A stretch of 64,000 bases of DNA from Larix kaempferi. Taxonomy: Eukaryota; Streptophyta; Pinopsida; Pinales; Pinaceae. Location of the stretch: NCBI GenBank assembly GCA_027924585.1, contig BSBM01002110.1:62001-126000 (forward strand), read 5' to 3'. Below, piece after piece: positions 34,245 through 47,871 of the stretch; position 1 is the stretch's first letter, and each line of letters starts with the position of its first letter. Both the position numbers and the translations under genes were made by a program. Below the pieces are notes generated by a model. The model did not search any database, was not told where the DNA came from, and saw only the letters and a list, made by a program, of their open reading frames with translations.

Positions 34245-37200
34245 ATGCACGGTCGATTTTCAACTTTGACCAACTTCTCGGAATTTAAATTTGAGAATGG
34301 ATTTGGATGTCACATTGGTAGACGAGCGTCCACGCCAACTTTCGTAACGTTCAGAGCTATTTTCTCCCCCTTTAAGCCCAAATCTAGCGAAAACGCACGG
34401 TCGAGTTTCAAATTTGACCAACTTCTCGGAATTAAAAATTGAGCATATATTTGGATGTCCCGTTGGTAGACAAATGCGCACGCCAACTTTGTCACATTAC
34501 GAGCTAATTTCACACCCTTTAAGGTCAAGTCGAGCGAAAAAGCACGGTCGAGTTTCGAATTTGACCAACTTCTCGGAATTGAAAATTGAGCATAGATTTG
34601 GATGTCCCGTTGGTAGACAAATGCGCACGCCAACTTTCGTCACATTCCGAGCTATTTTCTCACCCTTTAAGCCGAAGTCTAGCGAAAATGCACGGTCGAT
34701 TCTCAACTTTGACCAACTTATCAGAGTTGAAATTTGAAAATAGATTTGGATATCCCGTTGGTAGGCAAGTGCACATGCCAACTTTCGTGACGTTACGAGC
34801 TATTTTCTCCGCCTTTAAGCTCAACTCTAGCAAAAACGCACGGTCGAGTTTCGAATTTGACCAACTTCTCGGAATTGAAACTGAGCATAGATTTGGATGT
34901 CCCGTTGGTAGACAAATGCGCACGCCAACTTTCGTGACGTTCCGAGCTATTTTCTCACATATTAAGCCTAAGTCTAGCGAAAACGCACGGTCGAGTTTTG
35001 AATTTGACCAACTTCTCGGAGTTGAAAAATTGAGCATAGACTTGGATGTCCCGTTGGTAGACGAGCGTCCGCGCCAACTTTCGTAACGTTCCGAGCTATT
35101 CTCACACCCTTTAAGCCCAAGTCTAGCGAAAACGCACGATCGAGTTTCAACTTTGATTAACTTCTCGGAATTGAAATTTGAGAATAGATTTGGATGTCCC
35201 GTTGGTAGACGAATGCGCACGCCAATTTTCATGACGTTCCGAGCTATTTTCTCATGCTTTAAGCCTAAGTCCATCGAAAATGCACGGTCAATTTTCAACT
35301 TTGACCAACTTCTCAGAATTTAAATTTGAGAATGGATTTGGATGTCACATTGGTAGACGAGCGTCCACGCCAACTTTCCTGACGTTCCGAGCTATTTTCA
35401 CACCCTTTAAGCCCAAGTCTAGCGAAAACGCACGATGGAGTTTCAACTTTGACCAACTTCTCGGAATTGAAATTTGAGAATAGTTTTGGATGTCCCATTG
35501 GTAGAAAAGCGTCCACACCCAACTTTCGTGACGTTGCGAGCTATTTTCATCCCATTTAAGCCCAACTCTACAGAAAACGCACAATCGCGTTTCATCTTTG
35601 ACCAACTTCTCGGAATTGAAAATTGAGAATATATTTGGATGTCCCATTTGTACACATGCACGCACAGCACCTTTCATGACGTTACGAGCTATTTTCACGC
35701 CCTTTATTCCCAAGTCTAGTGAAAAACCCATGGTGGCATTTCGACTTTGATCAACTTCTGGGAATTGAAATTTGAGAATGGATTTGGATGTCTCGTTAGT
35801 AGACAAGTGCGCACGCCAACTTTCGTGACGTTCCAAGCTATTTTTCTTGCCCTTTAAGCCTAAGTCTAGTGAAAAACGCACGGTAAATTTTCAACTTTGA
35901 CCAACTTCTCGTAATTGAAATTTGAGAATAGTTTTGGATGTCCCTTTGGTAGACAAGCGTCCACACCAACTTTCGTGACGTTCCGAGCTATTTTCTCCCC
36001 CTTTAAGCCCAAGTCTAGCGAAAACGCACGGTCAAGTTTCAAATTTGACCAACTTCTCGGAATTGAAAATTGAGCATAGATTTGGTTGTCCCGTTGGTAG
36101 ACAAATGCGCACAGCCAACTTTCGTGACGTTCCGAGCTATTTTCTCACCCTTTAAGCCTAAGTCTAGCGAAAATGCACTGTCGATTTTCAACTTTGACCA
36201 ACTTCTCGGAATTTAAATTTGAGAATAGATTTGGATGTCACATTGGTAGACGAGCGTCCACGCCAACTTTCGTGACGCTCCGAGCTATTTTCACACCCTT
36301 TAAGCCCAAGTCGAGCGAAAACGCACGATGGAGTTTCAACTTCGACTAACCTCTCGGAATTGAAATTTGAGAATAGTTTTGGATGTCCCATTGGTAGACA
36401 AGCATCCACACCAACTTTCGTGACGTTCCGAGCTATTTTCTCCCCCTTTAAGCCCCACTCTAGAGAAAACGCACGATCGCGATTCATCTTTGACCAACTT
36501 CTCGGAATTGAAAATTGAGAATAGATTTGGATGTCCCATTTGTAGACATGCGCGCACAGCAACTTTCATGACTTTATCGACCTAATTTCACGCCCTTTAT
36601 ATCCCAAGTCTAGTGAAAACCCATGGTGGCATTTTGACTTTGACCAACTTCTGGGAATTGAAATTTGAAAATAGATTTGGATGTCCCATTGGTAGACAAG
36701 CGTGCACGCCAACTTTCGTGATGTTCCGAGCTATTTTCTCTGCCCCTTTAAGCCCAAGTCTAGCGAAAACGCACGTTCGAGTTTCAACTTTCACAAACAT
36801 TTCGGAATTAAAATTTGAGATAGTTTTGGATGTTACCATTGGTAGACAAGCGTCCACACCAACTTTTCGTGACATTCCGAGCTATTTTATCGCCCTTCAA
36901 GCCCAACTCTAGCGAAAACGTAGGGTCGAGTTTCGACTTTCACCAACTTCTCAGAATTCAAAATTGAGCATAGATTTGGATGTCCCATTTGTAGACATGT
37001 GTGCACAGCAACTTTCGTGATGTTACGAGCTAATTTCACACCCTTTAAGCACAAGTCTAGCGAAAACGCATGGTGGCGTTTCGACTTTGACCAACTTCTC
37101 GGAATTGAAATTTGAGAATAGATTTGGATGTCCCCTTGGTAGACAAGTGCGCACGCCAACTTTCATGACGTTCCAACCTATTTTCTCGCCCTTTAAGCCA

Positions 37201-37510
37201 AGTCTAGAGAAAACACACGGCAAATTTCAACTTTGACCAACTTCTCGGAATTTAAATTTGAGAATAGATTTGGATGTCCCATTGGTAGACAAGCATCCAC
37301 ACCAACTTTCGTGACATTCCAAGCTATTTTCTTCCCATTTAAGCCCAACTCTAGAGAAAACGCACGGTCGCGTTTCATCTTTGACCAACTTCTCGAAATT
37401 GAAAATTGAGAATAGATTTGGATGTCCCATTTGTAGACATGCGCGCACAGCAACTTTCGTGACATTACGAGCTAATTTCACATCATTTAAGCCCAATTCT
37501 AGCGAAAAAC
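33521..37510. other. Indel-rich tract, possible assembly seam
   Basis: Compared with the standard monomers I count 19 small indels: near 33,525 (+1), 34,242 (+1), 34,488 (-1), 34,879 (-1), 35,026 (+1), 35,519 (+1), 35,724 (+1), 35,842 (+1), 35,874 (+1), 36,113 (+1), 36,577 (+1), 36,601 (+1), 36,740 (+2), 36,820 (-1), 36,833 (+1), 36,865 (+1), 37,199 (-1), 37,225 (-1) and 37,506 (+1). The sum explains the 8 extra bases of H11. Many fall in runs of a, t or c, a pattern typical of long-read consensus error, although true decay cannot be excluded. Confidence 0.85.
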
Positions 37511-37656
37511 GCACGATCGAGTTTCAACTTTGACCAACTTCTCGGAATTGAAATTTGAGAATAGATTTGGATGTCCCATTGGTAGACAAGCGTGCACGCC
37601 AACTTTCGTGACGTTCCGAGCTATTTTCTGCCCCTTTAAGCCCAAGTCTAGCGAAA
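34245..37656 (+). repeat. HOR copy H11, 23-mer with many 1-2 bp indels
   Basis: 3412 bp, 8 over the standard length. I count 17 small indels against the standard types, listed in the entry for the indel-rich tract. The monomer order M1-M23 is intact. 'gagtttcaaatttg' in M2 (about 34,404) and 'gatggagtttc' in M15 are shared with H14, which looks like its closest relative in the window. Confidence 0.9.
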
Positions 37657-40600
37657 ATGCACGGTCGATTTTCAACTTTGACCAACTTCTCGGAATTTAA
37701 ATTTGAGAATGGATTTGGATGTCACATTGGTAGACGAGCGTCCACGCCAACTTTCGTAACGTTCAGAGCTATTTTCTCCCCCTTTAAGCCCAAATCTAGC
37801 GAAAACGCACGGTCGAGTTTCGAATTTGACCAACTTCTCGGAATTAAAAATTGAGCATAGATTTGGATGTCCCGTTGGTAGACAAATGCGCACGCCAACT
37901 TTTGTCACATTACGAGCTAATTTCACACCCTTTAAGGTCAAGTCGAGCGAAAAAGCACGGTCGAGTTTCGAATTTGACCAACTTCTCGGAATTGAAAATT
38001 GAGCATAGATTTGGATGTCCCGTTGGTAGACAAATGCGCACGCCAACTTTCGTCACATTCCGAGCTATTTTCTCACCCTTTAAGCCGAAGTCTAGCAAAA
38101 ATGCACGGTCGATTCTCAACTTTGACCAACTTATCAGAGTTGAAATTTGAAAATAGATTTGGATATCCCGTTGGTAGGCAAGTGCACATGCCAACTTTCG
38201 TGACGTTACGAGCTATTTTCTTCGCCTTTAAGCTCAACTCTAGCAAAAACGCACGGTCGAGTTTCGAATTTGACCAACTTCTCGGAATTGAAAACTGAGC
38301 ATAGATTTGGATGTCCCGTTGGTAGACAAATGCGCACGCCAACTTTCGTGACGTTCCGAGCTATTTTATCACATATTAAGCCTAAGTCTAGCGAAAACGC
38401 ACGGTCGAGTTTTGAATTTGACCAACTTCTCGGAGTTGAAAATTGAGCATAGACTTGGATGTCCCGTTGGTAGACGAGCGTCCGCGCCAACTTTCGTAAC
38501 GTTCCGAGCTATTCTCACACCCTTTAAGCCCAAGTCTAGCGAAAACGCACGATCGAGTTTCAACTTTGATTAACTTCTCGGAATTGAAATTTGAGAATAG
38601 ATTTGGATGTCCCGTTGGTAGACGAATGCGCACGCCAATTTTCATGACGTTCCGAGCTATTTTCTCATGCTTTAAGCCTAAGTCCATCGAAAATGCACGG
38701 TCAATTTTCAACTTTGACCAACTTCTCAGAATTTAAATTTGAGAATGGATTTGGATGTCACATTGGTAGACGAGCGTCCACGCCAACTTTCGTGACGTTC
38801 CGAGCTATTTTCACACCCTTTAAGCCCAAGCCTAGCGAAAACGCACGATGGAGTTTCAACTTTGACCAACTTCTCGGAATTGAAATTTGAGAATAGTTTT
38901 GGATGTCCCATTGGTAGAAAAGCGTCCACACCAACTTTCGTGACGTTGCGAGCTATTTTCATCCCATTTAAGCCCAACTCTACAGAAAACGCACAGTCGC
39001 GTTTCATCTTTGACCAACTTCTCGGAATTGAAAATTGAGAATATATTTGGATGTCCCATTTGTACACATGCACGCACAGCACCTTTCATGACGTTACGAG
39101 CTATTTTCATGCCCTTTATTCCCAAGTCTAGTGAAAACCCATGGTGGCATTTCGACTTTGATCAACTTCTGGGAATTGAAATTTGAGAATGGATTTGGAT
39201 GTCTCGTTAGTAGACAAGTGCGCACGCCAACTTTCGTGACGTTCCAAGCTATTTTCTTGCCCTTTAAGCCTAAGTCTAGTGAAAACGCACGGTAAATTTT
39301 CAACTTTGACCAACTTCTCGTAATTGAAATTTGAGAATAGTTTTGGATGTCCCTTTGGTAGACAAGCGTCCACACCAACTTTCGTGACGTTCCGAGCTAT
39401 TTTCTCCCCCTTTAAGCCCAAGTCTAGCGAAAACGCACGGTCAAGTTTCAAATTTGACCAACTTCTCGGAATTGAAAATTGAGCATAGATTTGGATGTCC
39501 CGTTGGTAGACAAATGCGCACGCCAACTTTCGTGACGTTCCGAGCTATTTTCTCACCCTTTAAGCCTAAGTCTAGCGAAAATGCACTGTCGATTTTCAAC
39601 TTTGACCAACTTCTCGGAATTTAAATTTGAGAATAGATTTGGATGTCACATTGGTAGACGAGCGTCCACGCCAACTTTCGTGACGCTCCGAGCTATTTTC
39701 ACACCCTTTAAGCCCAAGTCGAGCGAAAACGCACGATCGAGTTTCAACTTCGACTAACCTCTCGGAATTGAAATTTGAGAATAGTTTTGGATGTCCCATT
39801 GGTAGACAAGCGTCCACACCAACTTTCGTGACGTTCCGAGCTATTTTCTCCCCCTTTAAGCCCCACTCTAGAGAAAACGCACGATCGCGATTCATCTTTG
39901 ACCAACTTCTCGGAATTGAAAATTGAGAATAGATTTGGATGTCCCATTTGTAGACATGCGCGCACCAGCAACTTTCATGACTTTACGACCTAATTTCACG
40001 CCCTTTATTCCCAAGTCTAGTGAAAACCCATGGTGGCATTTTGACTTTGACCAACTTCTGGGAATTGAAATTTGAAAATAGATTTGGATGTCCCATTGGT
40101 AGACAAGCGTGCACGCCAACTTTCGTGATGTTCCGAGCTATTTTCTGCCCCTTTAAGCCCAAGTCTAGCGAAAACGCACGTTCGAGTTTCAACTTTCACA
40201 AACATTTCGGAATTAAAATTTGAGAATAGTTTTGGATGTACCATTGGTAGACAAGCGTCCACACCAACTTTCGTGACATTCCGAGCTATTTTATCGCCCT
40301 TCAAGCCCAACTCTAGCGAAAACATAGGGTCGAGTTTCGACTTTCACCAACTTCTCAGAATTCAAAATTGAGCATAGATTTGGATGTCCCATTTGTAGAC
40401 ATGTGTGCACAGCAACTTTCGTGATGTTACGAGCTAATTTCACACCCTTTAAGCACAAGTCTAGCGAAAACGCATGGTGGCGTTTCGACTTTGACCAACT
40501 TCTCAGAATTGAAATTTGAGAATAGATTTGGATGTCCCCTTGGTAGACAAGTGCGCACGCCAACTTTCATGACGTTCCAACCTATTTTCTCGCCCTTTAA

Positions 40601-41061
40601 GCCCAAGTCTAGCGAAAACACACGGCAAATTTTCAACTTTGACCAACTTCTCGGAATTTAAATTTGAGAATAGATTTGGATGTCCCATTGGTAGACAAGC
40701 ATCCACACCAACTTTCGTGACATTCCAAGCTATTTTCTTCCCATTTAAGCCCAACTCTAGAGAAAACGCACGGTCGCGTTTCATCTTTGACCAACTTCTC
40801 GAAATTGAAAATTGAGAATAGATTTGGATGTCCCATTTGTAGACATGCGCGCACAGCAACTTTCGTGACATTACGAGCTAATTTCACATCATTTAAGCCC
40901 AATTCTAGCGAAAACGCACGATCGAGTTTCAACTTTGACCAACTTCTCGGAATTGAAATTTGAGAATAGATTTGGATGTCCCATTGGTAGACAAGCGTGC
41001 ACGCCAACTTTCGTGACGTTCCGAGCTATTTTCTGCCCCTTTAAGCCCAAGTCTAGCGAAA
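37657..41061 (+). repeat. HOR copy H12, 23-mer with one insertion
   Basis: 3405 bp. The extra c is in M16 ('cgcaccagca', 39,961-39,970). Private bases include 'gtctagcaaaaatgc' entering M4 (about 38,089), 'attttatcacat' in M5 (about 38,364), 'aagcctagcg' in M8 (about 38,829) and 'aaacatagggtc' in M19 (about 40,320). Confidence 0.92.
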
Positions 41062-44000
41062 ATGCACGGTCGATTTTCAACTTTGACCAACTTCTCGGAA
41101 TTTAAATTTGAGAATGGATTTGGATGTCACATTGGTAGACGAGCGTCCACGCCAACTTTCGTAACGTTCAGAGCTATTTTCTCCCCCTTTAAGCCCAAAT
41201 CTAGCGAAAACGCACGGTCGAGTTTCGAATTTGACCAACTTCTCGGAATCAAAAATTGAGCATAGATTTGGATGTCCCGTTGGTAGACAAATGCGCACGC
41301 CAACTTTTGTCACATTACGAGCTAATTTCACACCCTTTAAGGTCAAGTCGAGCGAAAAAGCACGGTCGAGTTTCGAATTTGACCAACTTCTCGGAATTGA
41401 AAATTGAGCATAGATTTGGATGTCCCGTTGGTAGACAAGTGCGCACGCCAACTTTCGTCACATTCCGAGCTATTTTCTCACCCTTTAAGCCGAAGTCTAG
41501 CGAAAATGCACGGTCGATTCTCAACTTTGACCAACTTATCAGAGTTGAAATTTGAAAATAGATTTGGATATCCCGTTGGTAGGCAAGTGCACATGCCAAC
41601 TTTCGTGACGTTACGAGCTATTTTCTTCGCCTTTAAGCTCAACTCTAGCAAAAACGCACGGTCGAGTTTCGAATTTGACCAACTTCTCGGAATTGAAAAC
41701 TGAGCATAGATTTGGATGTCCCGTTGGTAGACAAATGCGCACACCAACATTCGTGACGTTCCGAGCTATTTTCTCACATATTAAGCCTAAGTCTAGCGAA
41801 AACGCACGGTCGAGTTTTGAATTTGACCAACTTCTCGGAGTTGAAAATTGAGCATAGACTTGGATGTCCCGTTGGTAGACGAGCGTCCGCGCCAACTTTC
41901 GTAACGTTCCGAGCTATTCTCACACCCTTTAATCCCAATTCTAGCGAAAACGCACGATCGAGTTTCAACTTTGATTAACTTCTCGGAATTGAAATTTGAG
42001 AATAGATTTGGATGTCCCGTTGGTAGACGAATGCGCACGCCAATTTTCATGACGTTCCGAGCTATTTTCTCATGCTTTAAGCCTAAGTCCATCGAAAATG
42101 CACGGTCAATTTTCAACTTTGACCAACTTCTCAGAATTTAAATTTGAGAATGGATTTGGATGTCACATTGGTAGACGAGCGTCCACGCCAACTTTCGTGA
42201 CGTTCCGAGCTATTTTCACACCCTTTAAGCCCAAGTCTAGCGAAAACGCACGATGGAGTTTCAACTTTGACCAACTTCTCGGAATTGAAATTTGAGAATA
42301 GTTTTGGATGTCCCATTGGTAGAAAAGCGTCCACACCAACTTTCGTGACGTTGCGAGCTATTTTCATCCCATTTAAGCCCAACTCTACAGAAAACGCACA
42401 GTCGCGTTTCATCTTTGACCAACTTCTCGGAATTGAAAATTGAGAATATATTTGGATGTCCCATTTGTACACATGCACGCACAGCACCTTTCATGACGTT
42501 ACGAGCTATTTTCACGCCCTTTATTCCCAAGTCTAGTGAAAACCCATGGTGGCATTTCGACTTTGATCAACTTCTGGGAATTGAAATTTGAGAATGGATT
42601 TGGATGTCTCGTTAGTAGACAAGTGCGCACGCCAACTTTCGTGACGTTCCAAGCTATTTTCTTGCCCTTTAAGCCTAAGTCTAGTGAAAACGCACGGTAA
42701 ATTTTCAACTTTGACCAACTTCTCGTAATTGAAATTTGAGAATAGTTTTGGATGTCCCTTTGGTAGACAAGCGTCCACACCAACTTTCGTGACGTTCCGA
42801 GCTATTTTCTCCCCCTTTAAGCCCAAGTCTAGCGAAAACGCACGGTCAAGTTTCAAATTTGACCAACTTCTCGGAATTGAAAATTGAGCATAGATTTGGT
42901 TGTCCCGTTGGTAGACAAATGCGCACGCCAACTTTCGTGACGTTCCGAGTTATTTTCTCACCCTTTAAGCCTAAGTCTAGCGAAAATGCACTGTCGATTT
43001 TCAACTTTGACCAACTTCTCGGAATTTAAATTTGAGAATAGATTTGGATGTCACATTGGTAGACGAGCGTCCACGCCAACTTTCGTGACGCTCCGAGCTA
43101 TTTTCACACCCTTTAAGCCCAAGTCGAGCGTAAACGCACGATCGAGTTTCAACTTCGACTAACCTCTCGGAATTGAAATTTGAGAATAGTTTTGGATGTC
43201 CCATTGGTAGACAAGCGTCCACACCAACTTTCGTGACGTTCCGAGCTATTTTCTCCCCCTTTAAGCCCCACTCTAGAGAAAACGCACGATCGCGATTCAT
43301 CTTTGACCAACTTCTCGGAATTGAAAATTGAGAATAGATTTGGATGTCCCATTTGTAGACATGCGCGCACAGCAACTTTCATGACTTTACGACCTAATTT
43401 CACGCCCTTTATTCCCAAGTCTAGTGAAAACCCATGGTGGCATTTTGACTTTGACCAACTTCTGGGAATTGAAATTTGAAAATAGATTTGGATGTCCCAT
43501 TGGTAGACAAGCGTGCACGCCAACTTTCGTGATGTTCCGAGCTATTTTCTGCCCCTTTAAGCCCAAGTCTAGCGAAAACGCACGTTCGAGTTTCAACTTT
43601 CACAAAGATTTCGGAATTAAAATTTGAGAATAGTTTTGGATGTACCATTGGTAGACAAGTGTCCACACCAACTTTCGTGACATTCCGAGCTATTTTATCG
43701 CCCTTCAAGCCCAACTCTAGCGAAAACGTAGGGTCGAGTTTCGACTTTCACCAACTTCTCAGAATTCAAAATTGAGCATAGATTTGGATGTCCCATTTGT
43801 AGACATGTGTGCACAGCAACTTTCGTGATGTTACGAGCTAATTTAACACCCTTTAAGCACAAGTCTAGCGAAAACGCATGGTGGCGTTTTGACTTTGACC
43901 AACTTCTCGGAATTGAAATTTGAGAATAGATTTGGATGTCCCCTTGGTAGACAAGTGCACACGCCAACTTTCATGACGTTCCAACCTATTTTCTCGCCCT

Positions 44001-44465
44001 TTAAGCCCAAGTCTAGCGAAAACACACGGCAAATTTTCAACTTTGACCAACTTCTCGGAATTTAAATTTGAGAATAGATTTGGATGTCCCATTGGTAGAC
44101 AAGCATCCACACCAACTTTCGTGACATTCCAAGCTATTTTCTTCCCATTTAAGCCCAACTCTAGAGAAAACGCACAGTCGCGTTTCATCTTTGACCAACT
44201 TCTCGAAATTGAAAATTGAGAATAGATTTGGATGTCCCATTTGTAGACATGCGCGCACAGCAACTTTCGTGACATTACGAGCTAAATTCACATCATTTAA
44301 GCCCAATTCTAGCGAAAACGCACGATCGAGTTTCAACTTTGACCAACTTCTCGGAATTGAAATTTGAGAATAGATTTGGATGTCCCATTGGTAGACAAGC
44401 GTGCACGCCAACTTTCGTGACGTTCCGAGCTATTTTCTGCCCCTTTAAGCCCAAGTCTAGCGAAA
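41062..44465 (+). repeat. HOR copy H13, standard 23-mer
   Basis: 3404 bp. M1-M7 match H6 variant by variant ('caagtgcgcacg', 'acaccaacattcg', 'ctttaatcccaattc'). M19-M22 match H10 ('gtgcacacgcc', 'gcacagtcgcg'). M19 reads 'ctaatttaacaccc' (about 43,839), a variant otherwise seen only in the inserted M19 of H4. Confidence 0.92.
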
Positions 44466-47400
44466 ATGCACGGTCGATTTTCAACTTTGACCAACTTCTC
44501 AGAATTTAAATTTGAGAATGGATTTGGATGTCACATTGGTAGACGAGCGTCCACGCCAACTTTCGTAACGTTCAGAGCTATTTTCTCCCCCTTTAAGCCC
44601 AAATCTAGCGAAAACGCACGGTCGAGTTTCAAATTTGACCAACTTCTCGGAATTAAAAATTGAGCATAGATTTGGATGTCCCGTTGGTAGACAAATGCGC
44701 ACGCCAACTTTTGTCACATTACGAGCTAATTTCACACCCTTTAAGGTCAAGTCGAGCGAAAAAGCACGGTCGAGTTTCGAATTTGACCAACTTCTCGGAA
44801 TTGAAAATTGAGCATAGATTTGGATGTCCCGTTGGTAGACAAATGCGCACGCCAACTTTCGTCACATTCCGAGCTATTTTCTCACCCTTTAAGCCGAAGT
44901 CTAGCGAAAATGCACGGTCGATTCTCAACTTTGACCAACTTATCAGAGTTGAAATTTGAAAATAGATTTGGATATCCCGTTGGTAGGCAAGTGCACATGC
45001 CAACTTTCGTGACGTTACGAGCTATTTTCTCCGCCTTTAAGCTCAACTCTAGCAAAAACGCAACGGTCGAGTTTCGAATTTGACCAACTTCTCGGAATTG
45101 AAAACTGAGCATAGATTTGGATGTCCCGTTGGTAGACAAATGCGCACGCCAACTTTCGTGACGTTCCGAGCTATTTTCTCACATATTAAGCCTAAGTCTA
45201 GCGAAAACGCACGGTCGAGTTTTGAATTTGACCAACTTCTCGGAGTTGAAAATTGAGCATAGACTTGGATGTCCCGTTGGTAGACGAGCGTCCGCGCCAA
45301 CTTTCGTAACGTTCCGAGCTATTCTCACACCCTTTAAGCCCAAGTCTAGCGAAAACGCACGATCGAGTTTCAACTTTGATTAACTTCTCGGAATTGAAAT
45401 TTGAGAATAGATTTGGATGTCCCGTTGGTAGACGAATGCGCACGCCAATTTTCATGACGTTCCGAGCTATTTTCTCATGCTTTAAGCCTAAGTCCATCGA
45501 AAATGCACGGTCAATTTTCAACTTTGACCAACTTCTCAGAATTTAAATTTGAGAATGGATTTGGATGTCACATTGGTAGACGAGCGTCCACGCCAACTTT
45601 CGTGACGTTCCGAGCTATTTTCACACCCTTTAAGCCCAAGTCTAGCGAAAACGCACGATGGAGTTTCAACTTTGACCAACTTCTCGGAATTGAAATTTGA
45701 GAATAGTTTTGGATGTCCCATTGGTAGAAAAGCGTCCACACCAACTTTCGTGACGTTGCGAGCTATTTTAATCCCATTTAAGCCCAACTCTACAGAAAAT
45801 GCACAATCGCGTTTCATCTTTGACCAACTTCTCGGAATTGAAAATTGAGAATATATTTGGATGTCCCATTTGTACACATGCACGCACAGCACCTTTCATG
45901 ACGTTACGAGCTATTTTCACGCCCTTTATTCCCAAGTCTAGTGAAAACCCATGGTGGCATTTCGACTTTCATCAACTTCTGGGAATTGAAATTTGAGAAT
46001 GGATTTGGATGTCTCGTTAGTAGACAAGTGCGCACGCCAACTTTCGTGACGTTCCAAGCTATTTTCTTGCCCTTTAAGCCTAAGTCTAGTGAAAACGCAC
46101 GGTAAATTTTCAACTTTGACCAACTTCTCGTAATTGAAATTTGAGAATAGTTTTGGATGTCCCCTTTGGTAGACAAGCGTCCACACCAACTTTCGTGACG
46201 TTCCGAGCTATTTTCTCCCCCTTTAAGCCCAAGTCTAGCGAAAACGCACGGTCAAGTTTCAAATTTGACCAACTTCTCGGAATTGAAAATTGAGCATAGA
46301 TTTGGTTGTCCCGTTGGTAGACAAATGCGCACGCCAACTTTCGTGACGTTCCGAGCTATTTTCTCACCCTTTAAGCCTAAGTCTAGCGAAAATGCACTGT
46401 CGATTTTCAACTTTGACCAACTTCTCGGAATTTAAATTTGAGAATAGATTTGGATGTCACATTGGTAGACGAGCGTCCACGCCAACTTTCGTGACGCTCC
46501 GAGCTATTTTCACACCCTTTAAGCCCAAGTCGAGCGAAAACGCACGATGGAGTTTCAACTTCGACTAACCTCTCGGAATTGAAATTTGAGAATAGTTTTG
46601 GATGTCCCATTGGTAGACAAGCGTCCACACCAACTTTCGTGACGTTCCGAGCTATTTTCTCCCCCTTTAAGCCCCACTCTAGAGAAAACGCACGATCGCG
46701 ATTCATCTTTGACCAACTTCTCGGAATTGAAAATTGAGAATAGATTTGGATGTCCCATTTGTAGACATGCGCGCACAGCAACTTTCATGACTTTACGACC
46801 TAATTTCACGCCCTTTATTCCCAAGTCTAGTGAAAACCCATGGTGGCATTTTGACTTTGACCAACTTCTGGGAATTGAAATTTGAAAATAGATTTGGATG
46901 TCCCATTGGTAGACAAGCGTGCACGCCAACTTTCGTGATTTTCCGAGCTATTTTCTGCCCCTTTAATCCCAAGTCTAGCGAAAACGCACGTTCGAGTTTC
47001 AACTTTCACAAACATTTCGGAATTAAAATTTGAGAATAGTTTTGGATGTACCATTGGTAGACAAGCGTCCACACCAACTTTTGTGACATTCCGAGCTATT
47101 TTATCGCCCTTCAAGCCCAACTCTAGCGAAAACGTAGGGTCGAGTTTCGACTTTCACCAACTTCTCAGAATTCAAAATTGAGCATAGATTTGGATGTCCC
47201 ATTTGTAGACATGTGTGCACAGCAACTTTCGTGATGTTACGAGCTAATTTCACACCCTTTAAGCACAAGTCTAGCGAAAACGCATGGTGGCGTTTCGACT
47301 TTGACCAACTTCTCGGAATTGAAATTTGAGAATAGATTTGGATGTCCCCTTGGTAGACAAGTGCGCACGCCAACTTTCATGACGTTCCAACCTATTTTCT

Positions 47401-47871
47401 CGCCCTTTAAGCCCAAGTCTAGAGAAAACACACGGCAAATTTTCAACTTTGACCAACTTCTCGGAATTTAAATTTGAGAATAGATTTGGATGTCCCATTG
47501 GTAGACAAGCATCCACACCAACTTTCGTGACATTCCAAGCTATTTTCTTCCCATTTAAGCCCAACTCTAGAGAAAACGCACGGTCGCGTTTCATCTTTGA
47601 CCAACTTCTCGAAATTGAAAATTGAGAATAGATTTGGATGTCCCATTTGTAGACATGCGCGCACAGCAACTTTCGTGACATTACGAGCTAATTTCACATC
47701 ATTTAAGCCCAATTCTAGCGAAAACGCACGATCGAGTTTCAACTTTGACCAACTTCTCGGAATTGAAATTTGAGAATAGATTTGGATGTCCCATTGGTAG
47801 ACAAGCGTGCACGCCAACTTTCGTGACGTTCCGAGCTATTTTCTGCCCCTTTAAGCCCAAGTCTAGCGAAA
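44466..47871 (+). repeat. HOR copy H14, 23-mer with two insertions
   Basis: 3406 bp. There is an extra a in 'gcaacggtcg' at the start of M5 (about 45,062) and an extra c in 'gtcccctttgg' in M12 (46,161-46,164). M11 has 'ctttcatcaac' (about 45,967). From M17 the sequence switches to the H6-like type ('ctttaatccc', 'caacttttgtgac'). Confidence 0.91.
45058..45066. other. Single-base insertion in H14 M5
   Basis: It reads 'acgcaacgg' instead of 'acgcacgg'. The identical change is present in H20 at about 63,121. Confidence 0.85.

Noticed and set aside
34660-35881. The longest open frames of the window (212 codons at 34,660-35,298 and 178 codons at 35,345-35,881, minus strand).
   Set aside because: They exist only because single-base indels in this tract reset the reading phase before the usual stop. 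The same monomers elsewhere have shorter frames.
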